64,000 bases of DNA from Eunapius fragilis (lineage: Eukaryota; Porifera; Demospongiae; Spongillida; Spongillidae): contig OY811986.1 of NCBI GenBank assembly GCA_963681505.1, positions 4,927,423 to 4,991,422 of the forward strand, written 5' to 3'. The notes under the pieces were generated by a model. It had not been told where the DNA came from. It did not search any database and saw only the letters and a list, made by a program, of their open reading frames with translations. Below, one piece after another: positions 1 to 17,310 of this stretch (position 1 is its first letter; every line of letters starts with the position of its first letter). A program made the translations under genes and the position numbers.

Positions 1-119
1 TCACAGGATCCAGCAAATTTTAATTGACAGCCTGGACTAGATCTGACACTGTTTTTCATTTTTCAGACATTATCTCAGTTTGCAAGCCTTGTAAAATAGG
101 TGTTCATGGTATGAACAAT

Positions 120-222
120 TGTCGTGTCTTTGCTGATGCAGGTGATTCCTGCCTTGCTACCAAGCGTGCAGATAACACTAAATAACTGGTCTTAATCTCT
201 TATGCATGCGCAATATATCACA
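120..222 (-). repeat. Putative 3' LTR of the minus-strand Gypsy element
   Basis: About 100 bp alignable by eye to 5915-6025. Both share the core cgtgtctt-cgatgc, a gattcctgcct block, a gtcttaatctct block and a gcatg-gcaat end. It is short for an LTR, but the Gypsy copies at 29528 and 54305 in this window also have LTRs of 110-130 bp. Confidence 0.6.
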
Positions 223-819
223 ATTCTCCCCTGAAAAAAAAAATTTAATAAAACCAAAGGCATGAGATCATACACTTTCTACCACTGTCATTAATAACCT
301 TCAGGTGGTTTATGGGTCAATCCATTATATGTCAATCACTTTTGGCCCTCACATCATCAGATCTTGATGCAACTTCTCATAATTGATTGCCTTGATATGG
401 ATGTTAATTATGCCCATTATCAACATAATAATTTAATGGTTTACGAAATATATCTTCCTGATTAATTGAATTCTAACTTGGAGAGCTCACATCTTTGCCA
501 CCACAGTGCAGATGCTGGTATATCAGGCATCAAATTGAAGCTCCGTCTTAGCACAACTGAACTATGTAAATCATTTTTCAGGGTGATGATAGGGTTAAAT
601 ATGAAACTTGTTTAATGTTTACTTTACAAAAAAAGGTCACTTGCCACATGATACTCAAGGTTTTTATTTCGCCATACAGTAGTCATTGATGGTCCCAGCA
701 TTTTCCAAAAATAAGTTTGAGTATCGGTAACCCCTGGGCACCATGCACAGCTAAACTTGAATTTTTTTATTTCAACTTGGTTGATTTAGCTCTGATCTAA
801 AGTAAGTGGTGTTTACGTA

Positions 820-1040
820 CACTGCGAGCAGACTATGGTTATACAAACTATAACTGCAGACATAACTAACGTATAACTTTGGTATAAACGCACACAATTC
901 TATAACTTTCGTTTGGTATAAAACAGCGTTTGTACCGTTACAACTTTAGTTTAAATGCACATAATTCACTTAAAAGAATTGTGTGCGTCTATACTGAAGT
1001 TATATGCAGTCTTATCATTAGTCTTATAACCATAGCCTGG
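820..1040. mobile_element. MITE inserted in the left palindrome arm
   Basis: A 221 bp near-palindromic insert. Subterminal inverted repeats around ctatggttata and a second inverted block cacacaattct/agaattgtgtg are visible. It is flanked by TA on both sides (818-819, 1041-1042). The other arm of the large palindrome (about 1722-1740) keeps the uninterrupted sequence and serves as an empty site. A TA target fits a Tc1/mariner-type non-autonomous element, but no transposase is present. Confidence 0.75.
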
Positions 1041-1889
1041 TAGTGGGGAGCAGTATTATGTAACCGTCTTACCACGGCTATCCAAATTGTGGGTTATTAG
1101 ATACCATGACTCAGCAGTTTTTTTTGTATAGTTATGATTCGTTGAGCGTTAAATAGAGGCAAACTTGTGTGAACGCATTACAGTGTACAGCCATGAGCAG
1201 TTATTGGAGTCGATTCTGTTCAAGTACCATCGGCGCCGTATATACTCGCACGTTCGAGTTAAGAACACCCATCTCACTCGCTACAAAGTGGACTCGTAGC
1301 TTGCTGCAATTGTCTAAAAGCAATACGTGAGTGTTCTTACGAGTAATGTACCTTTATTAGAATGCGCAGGTCCTAGCATCGAACGTGCCGCACATTCTAA
1401 TCAAGGTACATTAGGAGCCCTGGACTCAGAACACTCACGTATTGCTTTTAGATAATTGCAGCAAGCTACGACTCCACTTTGTAGCAAGAGAGATGGGTGT
1501 GCTAGTACAACTCGAAGGTGCGAGTATATGCACCGATGGTACTTGAACAGTATCGACTCCAATAACTGTTCATGGCTGTACACTGTAATGCGTTCACACA
1601 AGTTTGCCTCTATTTAACGCTCAACGAATCATAACTATACAAAAAAAAACTGCTGAGTCATGGTAACTAATAAACCACAGTTTGGATAGCCGTGGCAAGA
1701 CGGTTACGTAATACTGCTCCCCACTACGTAAACATCACCTACTTTAGATTCAACCAAGTTGAAATTTAAAAAATGGCGACCTCAGGTTTAGCTGCGCATG
1801 ATGCCCCGGGGCTATCGATACCCAAACTTTTTATTTTTTGGAAAACGTTGGGACCATCAATGACTACTATGTGGTGAAATAAAAACCTT

Positions 1890-2512
1890 TCAAACTGGCT
1901 CCAATAGGCTGTGACCGAGCTCAGGTCAGACTGGTAAGGAGGCAGGACCACCTCTCCAGGGATGATGGCACTGCTGACCCAACAGTGACCCCGTCGCTTG
2001 TGGCATCCACCCACGAACCCGACACAGCGTGGGCCCAGACCGTGATGTAGCACGTTCCCATGGCGATTGACCCCTCCCCCCTCCCCCAACCATCAGAGGG
2101 CAGGGTTATCATATAGATGTGCTAATATAATCAAGTGACTGGTCTTCCTTCAACCATAAGGACGTGAACCATTACAAAGGTCTGCACTTACCCATAATGA
2201 CCCTCCATGAAAGAGTGAGGAAGCAGCAATTCCTGTGAATTCTCTACTGCATCGTGTCTGCTCTTTTGCTACATATGGAGATACTGACAAGAGATAATAG
2301 CCAAACATTTCTATAATGAATGAGATCTGGTAAAGTAAGTTTTTAAATTCAAATCTACACAAGAGGATGAAAACGAACCTTCAAACTATGAAAGCAAAGA
2401 ACTCTCTCCTATTCCATCTCGTAACCCTAAGTTTTTGAATGGACCTCAAAAGTGTTAATAATCCTGCAATAATCATGTCGAACAAAATGGAGGACAATTA
2501 TTGCCGTTTTGT
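1890..2512. other. Insertion private to the right palindrome arm, origin unknown
   Basis: The left arm runs directly from aaaaacctt into gagtatcat (about 655-670), while the right arm has about 620 bp between these words. The inserted stretch has short ORFs on the minus strand that I do not recognise. No terminal repeats are obvious. Confidence 0.55.
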
Positions 2513-2701
2513 GAGTATCATATGGCAAGTCACCTCTTTTTTGTAAAGTAAACATCAAACAAGTTTCATATTTAACCCTTTCATCACCCTGAAAAATGAT
2601 TTACATAGTTCAGTTGTGCTAAGACGGAGCTTAGAACGTAATTCTCTCCCCATGAACAGAAGAATACTTGGTGGTGTATTGGTTGTAGCATTTGGGTAAT
2701 C

Positions 2702-2890
2702 CTATAAGTCAACAAAAATGTCGCCGATTGCTTCTTCAAAAGTCTGTACAAAATGTTCTGCAAGCCCGTTTGAAGCTGGGTGATAAGGTGCTGATCTGAT
2801 ATGCTTCAGACCATTTGATAACAAAACAGATTCCATTTCAGCAGGGACAAATTGCGAGCCATTATCAGTGACTATAGTCCGGGACAGCAT
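2702..2890 (-). pseudogene. Gypsy integrase core fragment
   Basis: The frame shows the TIVTDNGSQF block, with the second catalytic Asp, and about 30 residues later HPASNGLAE with the catalytic Glu. Both are standard for Ty3/Gypsy integrases. The N-terminal zinc-binding part and the first catalytic Asp are missing, because sequence upstream (minus sense) is replaced by a repeat starting at 2881. Downstream, the frame continues degenerately (IHHQ...SWGE-like) towards 2632 and then enters the palindrome. Confidence 0.8.
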
Positions 2891-3380
2891 CGAGGAAGTA
2901 AAAATAATGTGCCTTTTTTTTTTTTAAAGGTGCCTTTGGGGTCCGATAAGAACGTTCCTTATATTGGTTTCACTAGCCCAACTTGTTTTAACAAAAAATT
3001 CAGTGAGTTGGATTATAACTATTTCACAATTAGCAGCTAATTTGCCGTTAACATAAAAACGCCGCAGGTAGGAACAAAGGAAAGAGCTTATCGATGAGAT
3101 TGTTGAGCAACGCTCTTACCAATTACAGCTGTTAAGTAAACTATGGGTTCACAGTTACGTTGTTTTGCTTACACAAGGTAAGTGGGTGATGAATATGGCT
3201 CCAGTAATGAGGCAAAAACGTTGTCTTGACGGACATTTAAATGAGATTTTCGGTATTTTTAGGTATCATTACATGTAGAATATGATTTCTAATTTTGGAC
3301 GCAATACTGAAATATTGTCAAACTGAATAATTTTTTTTCAGTACCCCCAATAAACTTGAATTTTTTGACTTCACGTTACG
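2881..3380. repeat. Foldback-family repeat fragment inserted between RT and integrase
   Basis: It begins with ggacagcatcgaggaag, the same terminal word seen near 7374 and, inverted, near 16825-16845. This start falls exactly where integrase homology stops. The right limit is not clear. The interior is AT-rich and without a recognisable gene. Confidence 0.5.
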
Positions 3381-3391
3381 CTATATAAGTT

Positions 3392-3990
3392 TTATTTTCT
3401 TACCATACATAGTTTACCCAATTGTGGTGATTGATTTGCTATGAATATAATTAAAATACATGCTACATAAACGTATACTTCCTTGATGCTGTCCAGGACT
3501 TTAGATTCTGCATCTAGTCTCAACTGTTGATACGCTGTTGACAAATCCAACTTAGTGAATTTCTTTCCTCCCATAAGAGTAGCAAATAATTACTGCTCTA
3601 CTTCCAGCATTTAATTTACAGTCACCTTGTTGTCTCCACATAGGTGTACCGTCCCATCAGCCTTCACTATTGGTAGCCTATCCAATTCTTTATCTACAGC
3701 CTCCTTCAAGGCAAAAGGAGGACACGCACGACAAAAAACTGGTCTTGCCCCCTCTTTCATCTGCAACTTGACTTCCAAATCCCTAAAGGTGTCCAAGTCT
3801 GATTTAAACACCTCCTTGCATTATTCTAATATGACTTTTATCAGCCTTTGATCGTCACTACCCACTTTCCCAATACCAAAACTCTTCCACTCTAACGTCA
3901 TATCTTTCATCCAATTTCTACCTAACAATGTAAGGCCTCTCCCTTCCACCACAACATTTTATATCCCTTGAAATCACTGTACTCTACTAG
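3392..3990 (-). pseudogene. Gypsy reverse transcriptase, N-terminal half
   Basis: On the minus strand the order is: VVVEGRGLTLLGRNWM-like linker (3890-3960), KLQMKEGARPVFCRA (about 3750), ADGTVHLCGD (about 3630) and FTKLDLSTAYQQLRLD (about 3530). The last contains the first catalytic Asp of RT. These are the classic steps into a Ty3/Gypsy polymerase. Several frameshifts and stops separate them. Homology ends after the LRLD block, so the xxDD active-site motif is absent and the copy must be dead. Confidence 0.8.
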
Positions 3991-3999
3991 AACCTCTAA

Positions 4000-4512
4000 A
4001 CTTCCCCACCACTCTCAATCATTCTGCTATGTAAGTCTGTAGTTTGAGTGTACACTTTTTTAGGGACACTTTGTGGGGAACAGCCGCTTTTGGGTTTCAA
4101 TCCCAGCTGTATCTGTATCCACTTTCATACACCAATTTATTGTTGACCTTCACTTTCACTGTAAACGGTTCATTGCTTCCACCCTCACACTTTCCTACAC
4201 ACAACAATGTGTTTAGTGATCCTATATCTTCATTCTCCTCGCCAAAATGGCTTTATTCCTTTTTTTGAAACCCCTTGGATTTACACTCTACCTTTCTTCT
4301 GACATTTGACACACAGACTCCTTATGAATACAGTCACTGATAACATTTCCACACCGAAAGCAACATGCCCCTGATGTTTCTCCCAGATATACTTCTTTTT
4401 TATTATGTTCTACCCTCTGGACTTCTAAAGGCCTATCCGACAGACCTTTATAAGTGGTCCCTTCCAATCCCTTCATCTCTTCGGCACCTTGATCCGCTGC
4501 CTTATAACTCAA
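4000..4512 (-). pseudogene. Gypsy nucleocapsid zinc knuckle and protease region
   Basis: The minus strand encodes CCFRCG...H....C near 4330-4390 and, after a frameshift, CVKCQKKG. This paired Cys/His-knuckle arrangement is common at the gag/pol junction of Ty3/Gypsy elements. The 4000-4260 stretch has the position and character of the protease domain (VKVKVN, then TYIAE), but I cannot point to an intact D-T/S-G triad. Broken by stops. Confidence 0.65.
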
Positions 4513-5058
4513 TGCTATTTCAGACCCTTTGCTGAAAGTAGGCGTCTTTGTGCACCCTCACTTGCTGGATACAAGGCAGCTATCTGCCATTGAAAATCCT
4601 ACATATAGCAGCTGACTGGCTACTCAAATAGGCCACCTTCAAACCATTTTGCGTGAAGATTTGCTACCTATAAATATAGATGTACAGTACACCTGAACAA
4701 AATGCACGCACAATACGATCATCTTGTACCTGATCTTTCATAAAAGCAATCAGCGGTGACACAACTAACCCTAACCCTACCAATGCGTTGGTAGAGATTG
4801 TCAAATGCCAACGGCAATACTGCAAAACAAGCTGAAGGCTTGTAACACATCTAAGTGGTCCATAAAGCTCACAGCAGCTTCGTACTGGTTAGGATGTATA
4901 GAGCACATTCAATACTGCTTCGATATTGCAATAACCAATAATTAACAAATGAGTCTACAAATTAGTGTAAAAAAACGCACCTTGCATGACATCACGAGTG
5001 CTCTCCATTCTGATTGTGTGCTAAGAATCAAGCAGAACGACTGGATGCGAGCATTCCT

Positions 5059-5120
5059 CTTTCCACGTAGCGGTGATGTAATCCACCTGCTGCTGTAGGA
5101 ATCAGGGTCTGAGTACGAGA
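5059..5120 (-). repeat. Copy 1 of a small TCTCGT-ended repeat
   Basis: Contains the shared core cgtagcggtgatgtaatccacc and ends gagtacgaga. Related copies lie at 45624-45712, 46504-46588 and 47305-47360. Probably a MITE fragment. Confidence 0.6.
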
Positions 5121-5456
5121 CTAAGTCTATCCCGCAATGCGTCGGTTGTACTTTCCTTTAATCCCCTCTACTTAAAATTCATCACATTCAATTAAACAAC
5201 TTATTAACAACATTTGCATCTAAGCTAAAGGATCATTCCTAATTCTTTTGATGAGTTTGTACATTCACATCCAAGTTAAAGGAACATTCCAAAACCTTTT
5301 GATCAGGATGATATAAAAAGGTTAGTAAAGGTGTTTTTATAATACTGAGAAAGTAGTGATGGCTCGACTGGCTCTTCTGCCAGCTGTTTTTCTCCAATAA
5401 CCTTAATTTGATTTGAGTTGGGAGCTCATGGATGTCAAGAATACCATACGTTGGTG

Positions 5457-5895
5457 TCAAACTATGCGACTGCTACCGTCCAGCAAGATTGGTTCCTGTG
5501 GAATAGAAAGGCACCTCATGAAGCGACAGGGCAGTCCCCGAGGAGAAGGCCTGGAGATGTCCTCGCAAAGGTTGCAGAAAGTAAAGTACTGCCATTCTCC
5601 TACCCTATGCTGACGTAGGTAAAACCTAAACCTTTCAGCTATCACAACCGGTTTTGGCTCTAACAACATCTGCGTCAGTCGTCGTATCCTGCGGTTTTGC
5701 GGGCATAACCAAATCCCTCAAAACGGCATGCGTTTTACTCCCCACAACAGAAAGAAACACGGCCACATGAGCTTCTGCTTTTACGTTATTTGCCACAAAG
5801 TACAACTGAACCCATTCTAAATTGGCAGCCATACCTTCGGTTTCCGGCTTAAATTCGCCTATCTTGCCAAATACTGCCATCTTCAGACAAGGCAT
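5457..5895 (-). pseudogene. Gypsy gag fragment
   Basis: The first 60 codons on the minus strand (from 5895) match the usual start of Ty3/Gypsy gag: a FKPETEG block, an aromatic VQLYFVAN segment, a VFLSVVGSKT block and LRDLVMPAKPQD. A second piece in another frame (5600-5669) has EPKPVVIAERFRF, normally the next gag segment. Frameshifts separate the two and the rest of gag is degraded. The Met at 5895 lies about 20 nt after the putative LTR end, as expected. Confidence 0.75.
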
Positions 5896-5914
5896 CCCAC
5901 ACTCACCGCCAGTT

Positions 5915-6025
5915 TGTCGTGTCTTCGCCGATGCCAGAGTCAGATTCCTGCCTCTCTACAACCCCAGGCGTAACATGGAGATAACTGTGGTCTTAATCTC
6001 TCGCGCATGTGCAATTTCATGTACA
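5915..6025 (-). repeat. Putative 5' LTR of the minus-strand Gypsy element
   Basis: About 111 bp similar to 120-222. It directly precedes the gag start on the minus strand. Confidence 0.6.
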
Positions 6026-6280
6026 TGTAGTAGATGCGACTGAACCAGCTGAAGAAATCATAGTTCCTTCTGTAATTATTTCACAGCCATCGGGCTTGTG
6101 TGATGATTGCCATGGCAAAATAGGTTACTTTCTATTCTGCATTGAGGTTATATTGGTGAATTCAATTCCAGGACAAGATTGCGCAAGGCCAATTTGTAGA
6201 TAATTGAATAATTTGTTTAGTTGTTGCGTTTGTAATAATGCATCAAACAGCCTTGTGCAGCAATTTTATAGATGCCTGAC
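6026..6280. other. No recognisable feature
   Basis: AT-rich stretch between the Gypsy element and the repeat block. Short open frames only; nothing recognised. Confidence 0.4.
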
Positions 6281-7830
6281 TGGATGGTGACATTCTTCAT
6301 AGAAGTAGGGTTCTATGCCTGGCAAGGATGGATAAGCTAGTTAATTAATAATAAGAGGGTAGGGGTGTGAGGGAGAGGGAGGAGTGATAAGTTGGTCAGG
6401 ATCATGTTGGGTGTACCGGACAGTGAGTGATGTTATGGAGGTAGCAGGTGTACCTTCAGACAGAGGAAAGAAACAGAAAGGAGGATGGGAATGAGGAAGA
6501 GGGAGAGAATAGGAAGTGGGAGGAGCTGAGGAAAGAGATGTGGAAGAATTTTGCATCTTAATATTATAATACTTGTATGGTTAGGTAATGAGGATTCATG
6601 AGTGGTTTTTAGAGGATACACTGAGGTGTGGTTAATGGGAAACAGGAGTGATCATATTGGCAGATACAGGTGTGGTTAGGGGGCAAAATGAGGTGGGAGT
6701 ATATATTTGATCAGTCAGTACTACACAGCCGTTCTGTTCTTCTCACCTTCTCCTCCCACTCCTTCCTTGTCCTTTAGCTCCTCCTTTTTTCCTCCTTCTC
6801 GTCCTACTCCTCCTCCTCCTCTTCTGCAGGATCAGTTACTTGCTGGCCCAGTTGCCATGTTGTGGAGTACAGTGGAACAACACTCCTTTTTTGTTTGTGG
6901 CTCCGCTACTTATTGGATATTGGGGATACACTACACGGAGGCATTAATTAACTGAGATGGTCACTTCTCATCTGTCCAGGCATCATGAAAGCCTTCTCTA
7001 GTAGATGGGGTTGGGATTTACAAAATCATGAACTTTAGGTCTCCAGAAACAGGGTTTGGTCTTGGTTCAGTATGATTTATTTGGCTATTATCCATTTACT
7101 AATACAAGTTCCTTGTAATGGTTTCCCACTGGATTGTATAGAGATGGTTTTGTATGGATTTGCTAGCTGCAACTGGATGGTCAGGCGAGTTGCTATAGAC
7201 CATGCCAGAGGTGCACTGAATATTATAATGAAATAATTAAGATGGCTTCCCAGTCGTGAACTCGTTCCGATGCTGCATAGTGTGCATAACATTGCATACA
7301 TGTCATGTAAAACTCCTATTTAAAAGCTGCATCTACAAATTATGGTTTACATATGCATACGATTTATAATGGGGGACAGCATCAATCGAGGAAGTATTTT
7401 GAAATGTGAGGTCAAATTAAGCGGAAATATCATGGTCCATGCACTAATAGTTAATCTGCAATATTGTAATAAAACTTATCTCTGATTTTATCACTGTCTA
7501 GAGCTTCAATTTTTCAAATAAAAAAAAGTTAATTATTTTAATTCAATATTGTGGTTCAATTCGGGTTGATTATTTTTACTTTAAATCGGTATCTATATGG
7601 GATTTGAGGCATCTATAACATTTTTTCCTGTGCTCCGTTCTCAAACTACACGATTCTAAAGTTTTTACAATTTTGCGTAGCTTACGTCAATATGCAACAA
7701 TGAATAAATTTAAGTTGCTTCATAACTTGTCCCATTAAAAGAAAGTGTCTCCACCGTTGTATTCGAAGGAGATTTTTTTTATCGACCTCGAACCCACAAA
7801 ACGTACTTCACACACACACACATACACACA

Positions 7831-7885
<55 letters not shown>

Positions 7886-8020
7886 CACTCCACCGTTATC
7901 GGAAGTTTCGTTAGGAACTTCCATATAGGATATTTGACCCCGATTATGAACTCATTAAAAACACGCGACCCGTCTCTACCAAGACTCCCGACGAACGGAT
8001 CGTTTACCTTGTTATGGCAA
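6280..8020 (-). repeat. Inverted relative of the block downstream of copies B and C
   Basis: Read in reverse, it follows the order seen at 35400-36730 and 60230-61140. The shared parts are the reported 'tatagaaccctactt' end, the pyrimidine/purine-rich cctc segments, the gcagg-atcagttact segment, the 'gaggcatt...actgagatggtcacttctcatc' segment and a gaccccgattatgaa segment near 7937. The 6958-7300 part also recurs, in the same orientation, at 15645-15965. A (CA)n microsatellite sits at about 7809-7883. No gene is visible. Confidence 0.7.
7809..7883. repeat. (CA)n microsatellite
   Basis: About 75 bp of near-pure CA dinucleotide repeat with two cat interruptions near its start. Confidence 0.95.
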
Positions 8021-8525
8021 TCGAACTAGAAGTCAAAAGTGAGCAGTTTCGTCTTTGTTTTATGTCACAGAACCGCACGGATGTTGAGAACAAAAGGGTA
8101 CTGCCAGTCCTCGTACCCGGTCCCAGAACAATCCTCCTTCTTGCGCGGGCTCATAACTCGGGATAGGAACACTTTTAAACGATGAAAACTTCACCACTAG
8201 ATTCAGAATTGGTCGGAAGGGGTTCTTGATGAAAATAGTCGATTTCATACTTTGGTACAGAATCGACTATACGGCCTGTGTTATTGTAAAATTGAGATAT
8301 CTTGTGTGACGTAACTATACGGTATATAGAAATTAAGGCATCTGTATAAATAGCACACAACTAGAGAAAACTCTTTGGTGATTCAATCGTCGTTTGGTGT
8401 GAAACGTTTTTGTTATTGAAGTTGTTTTTATCAAAACGCCTTCACGCCAGAAAAGGGAACGAGCGAAACGACGTGTGAGATACCTTGAAGTTCGAGACGA
8501 CGTTTTACAAAAAAAAATCAATGAA

Positions 8526-8808
8526 ACAAGTAAATAAAAACATTCTCTACAAGAAAGTTGGTGGGATATAGGATTTGCAGGCTATTGGTGGTGTAAAAAG
8601 CAAGGAAATAAGGTCTTATCAGAAGGGAAAACGTAATAGTTCTATATTTAGCACAGAAACAACATATGCCTACAAATGTTCTATAAATATAGGACTATTA
8701 CATTTTCCCTTCTGATAAGACCTTGTTTCCTTGCTTTTTACACCACCAATTGCCTGCAAATCCTATATCCCACCAACTTTCTCGTAGAGAATGTTTTTTT
8801 TTACTTGT
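8526..8808. repeat. Palindromic element just upstream of gene A
   Basis: Arms of about 130 bp pair from acaagtaa at the left end to ttacttgt at the right, with a centre near 8670. The arms include gaaagttggtgggatatagg, which recurs in intron 2 of all three SRCR genes (about 9930, 20440, 47885) without the second arm. It ends about 145 bp before the start codon of copy A. Probably a non-autonomous foldback/MITE. Confidence 0.8.
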
Positions 8809-8873
8809 ATATATAGATCATACGCGAAGGGCCGTTTTCGCGTGAATTGTCCCAATGAAAACTAACATTTCCT

Positions 8874-8953
8874 ACGAAAATTAAGTCGGGTAACTGGTGC
8901 TTATAACGCACGTGCTAGGTTTAGTTTCAATCACTGACCACTAAAAGCGCACG
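8874..8953 (+). promoter_or_regulatory. Shared upstream element of copies A and B
   Basis: The stretch from tacgaaaattaagtcg through gtaactggtgcttataa and cgcacgtgctagg is common to A (8876 onward) and B (19391 onward). It ends at the start codon. Homology stops abruptly upstream in both, and copy C lacks it. The TTATAA word could serve as a TATA-like element, but that is inference; no initiator was defined. Confidence 0.45.
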
Positions 8954-14995
<6,042 letters not shown>

Positions 14996-14999
14996 TGGC

Positions 15000-15640
15000 A
15001 GGAACACAATTATATGTTTTTGTAGCACTGGACTCATTTAGCAGAGTTTGGGTTTATAAATACTTGTGAAGGTTGTTGAGGTGTCACAGTATAACTTCAG
15101 AACAATGCTTTGCAATTGCACTGGACAAACCAATGGTGGGGTATACGTAGGAGTGATAATTTAAAAATAACTCAAAACTATATATGCATGGTAAAATGCA
15201 TTTGATGAATTGAGGCTTGATTGCTCAAAGTAATGGTATTAGAAAAAGCAATATATTATGGAAGAGCGTGTATTTGTAGATTGCAGAGCAAGATAAGGAC
15301 CAGTTTGGCACAGGGCACATGTGGTCCTTACAACCAAAGTTGCAGTCCTTCTCAACTTCAGGGTAAGGACCTGCCTGTTGACAGAAGTCTGCAAAACAGT
15401 CCTGGAGATGGTTATGATGAGAGCTATTACAACCCACCATGTCTACAGGCTAGGGAATCATGCTTTGATATTAACCATTTAACCAAGCCAACATTCTAGA
15501 AGTGAACTTGATCTCTGGGTCTACAGCTGAGAGACACATAATGAATGATGGTGTGTGCAATGCTAGCAGTGGATGGTCATGTATCCCTCATGTGGGTGAA
15601 ACATGTGGTGCATGAGGCATGAAGCTATAACATTTGCCAA
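15000..15640 (+). other. 3' flank of copy A
   Basis: The stretch 15050-15280 is homologous to the flank of copy B near 30550-30730 (ctccttgtgaagg, ggcacagtaactt-agaaca, gctcaaagtaat, aacatattatggaaga). This shows the duplicated unit extends past the stop codon. 15280-15640 is private to A and has no recognised gene. No canonical AATAAA was found close to the stop. Confidence 0.6.
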
Positions 15641-15644
15641 TCTT

Positions 15645-16900
15645 AACTGAGATGGTCACTTCTCATCCGTCCAGGCAACATGAAAGCCTTCTCTAGATGA
15701 TGGGGTTGATATTTACAAAATCATGAACTTTAGGTCTCCAGAAACAGGGTTTGGTCTTGGTTCAATATGATTTATTTGGCTATTATTTATTTACTCCTTG
15801 TAACGGTTTCCCACTGGATGGCATAGTGATGGCCTTGCATGGGTTTGGATTTGCTAGCTGCAACTGGATGGTCAGGCAGGATGCTATGGACGGTAATGGT
15901 GCACTGAACATTAATTAGGATGGCTTCCCAGTCGCGAATTCGTTCCGATACTACATAGTGTAAATTATTATATAACATTGTATTTAAAAGTACATGCCAT
16001 GTAAAACACCTATTTTAAAGCATCTGCAAATTACGATTTACATATGCATAAGATTTATAATGGTGGACAGCAAGCACTAATAGATAGGATTTTTAATCTG
16101 CAATATTGAGATAAAACTTATCTCTGATTTTATCACCGTTAGAGCTTCAATTTTTCAATCAAAAAAGGTTAATTATTTTAATTTGGCACCGGGTTGATTT
16201 TTATTTATTTACTTTAATCAGTTTTTCTATGGGATTTGAGGCATCCATAAGATTTTTCCGCATCTTTTTCCTGTGCTCCGTTCTCAAACTACACGATTCT
16301 TACTCTTTTTGAGTAGCTTACGTCAATATGCCGTACCGAAAACTACGATGAATAAATTTAAGTTGCTTCATAACTGCCCCATTAAAGAGAAAATGATTAT
16401 TTCCAGTGAGAAGTCGAGACTCGAGGCTCGAGTACTCACTTTAGATAGCCATTTACTACGAAGGGGCTAGCGAAACATGAGCTACTTCAATTATTTCATG
16501 GTTGCAACCGCATGTTGACACAAGCCACATAAAAAGGGCAAAAACTTAAGAAACGTGCAGTTAGAGAGCGGAACACAGAAAAAAGATGCAGAAAATGTCA
16601 CGGATGCCTCAAATCGCCGGCATAGAAACCGATTAAAGTCAACCCTGTATCGAATAGAGTCCAAAATATTGAACTGAAATAATTAACCTTTTTTTTTTTA
16701 CTTGAAAAATTGAGACCCTAAACTGTGATAAAACTTTATCCCAATATACCAGATTAAAAAACTCCATCTACTAGTGCATGGGCCATGATATTTCCGCTTA
16801 ATTTGACAGTCACATTGCAGCATACTTCCTCGATGCTGTCCCCCACTTTAACACTTCAGATGTAGGATATAGCAAATTGGATCAGTTCACGCTAAATGAC
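15645..16900. repeat. Foldback-type repeat between copies A and B
   Basis: 15645-15965 repeats 6958-7300 in the same orientation. 16050-16310 and 16560-16860 are inverted arms of each other: gggatttgaggcatc pairs with gatgcctcaaatc, and gtgctccgttctc pairs with gagagcggaacac. The right end reads tacttcctcgatgctgtcc, the inverse of the terminal word at 2881 and 7374. No coding capacity is recognised. Confidence 0.75.
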
Positions 16901-17087
16901 CCTTCGCGTAATCTATATAATTATAAAGTTATAAAAATGATTCACTTTAAAAATCGTTACATCTCCCGAACGGTAAATGCTATTGATTTCCTATTTTCAG
17001 CACTTTATACTACACCATTTTTTATGGTAAACTAGATTATGGGGGTCTTGCATTTGCTTCCTGCCAGTGTTGCACGGTCCGATACCC

Positions 17088-17310
17088 GGCCCTATAGGGG
17101 TTCAAACCCGCCATATCTTTCGGCAGGAAAGTTTCAATTTTGGTTGATAAGTAAAGGCAATTACTTTGCACAGCTGTATCTCCGTAATGGATGAAGTAAA
17201 AACTAGGAAATAAATAAACGAACAGGAAATATCAATAGGTAGAAATTTGAAGTGAATAGAACTTTCCTGCCGAAAGATATGGCGGGTTTGAACCTCTATA
17301 GGGTAATCGG
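17088..17310. repeat. Inverted-repeat element
   Basis: The words cctataggggttcaaaccc and ccgccatatctttcggcagg near 17091-17132 reappear inverted at about 17262-17305, leaving a loop of about 130 bp. It looks like a small MITE. Confidence 0.8.

Larger units (their letters stand above)
538..2632. repeat. Large imperfect palindrome (inverted repeat arms about 0.6 kb)
   Basis: The arms meet near position 1380 with almost no spacer. The left arm runs from 538 (aagctccgtcttagc) inward. The right arm ends at 2632 (gctaagacggagctt). Each arm has one private insertion: a 221 bp MITE at 820-1040 in the left arm and about 620 bp at 1890-2512 in the right arm. The outermost right arm reads as the continuation of the Gypsy integrase C-terminus on the minus strand, so the palindrome includes retroelement sequence in both orientations. 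ORFs inside it are not convincing genes. Confidence 0.85.
120..6025 (-). mobile_element. Decayed Ty3/Gypsy LTR retrotransposon
   Basis: Fragments lie in the expected order on the minus strand: gag, zinc knuckle, protease/linker, reverse transcriptase, integrase. Short, similar end sequences (about 103 bp at 120-222 and 111 bp at 5915-6025) look like the two LTRs. Both start TG and end CA on the minus strand. A purine-rich stretch at about 223-236 sits where a polypurine tract should. Every coding piece is frameshifted or interrupted, and a 2.1 kb palindrome lies inside the 3' half. RNase H and the C-terminal half of RT are not visible. No clear target-site duplication was found, so the outer ends are approximate. 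Confidence 0.75.

Noticed and set aside
1766-2112. 107-codon minus-strand frame as a gene
   Set aside because: It straddles the palindrome arm and an arm-specific insertion, and shows no recognisable domain.
17088-17310. tRNA gene suggested by ggttcaaaccc
   Set aside because: No A box or cloverleaf; the word belongs to an inverted-repeat element.
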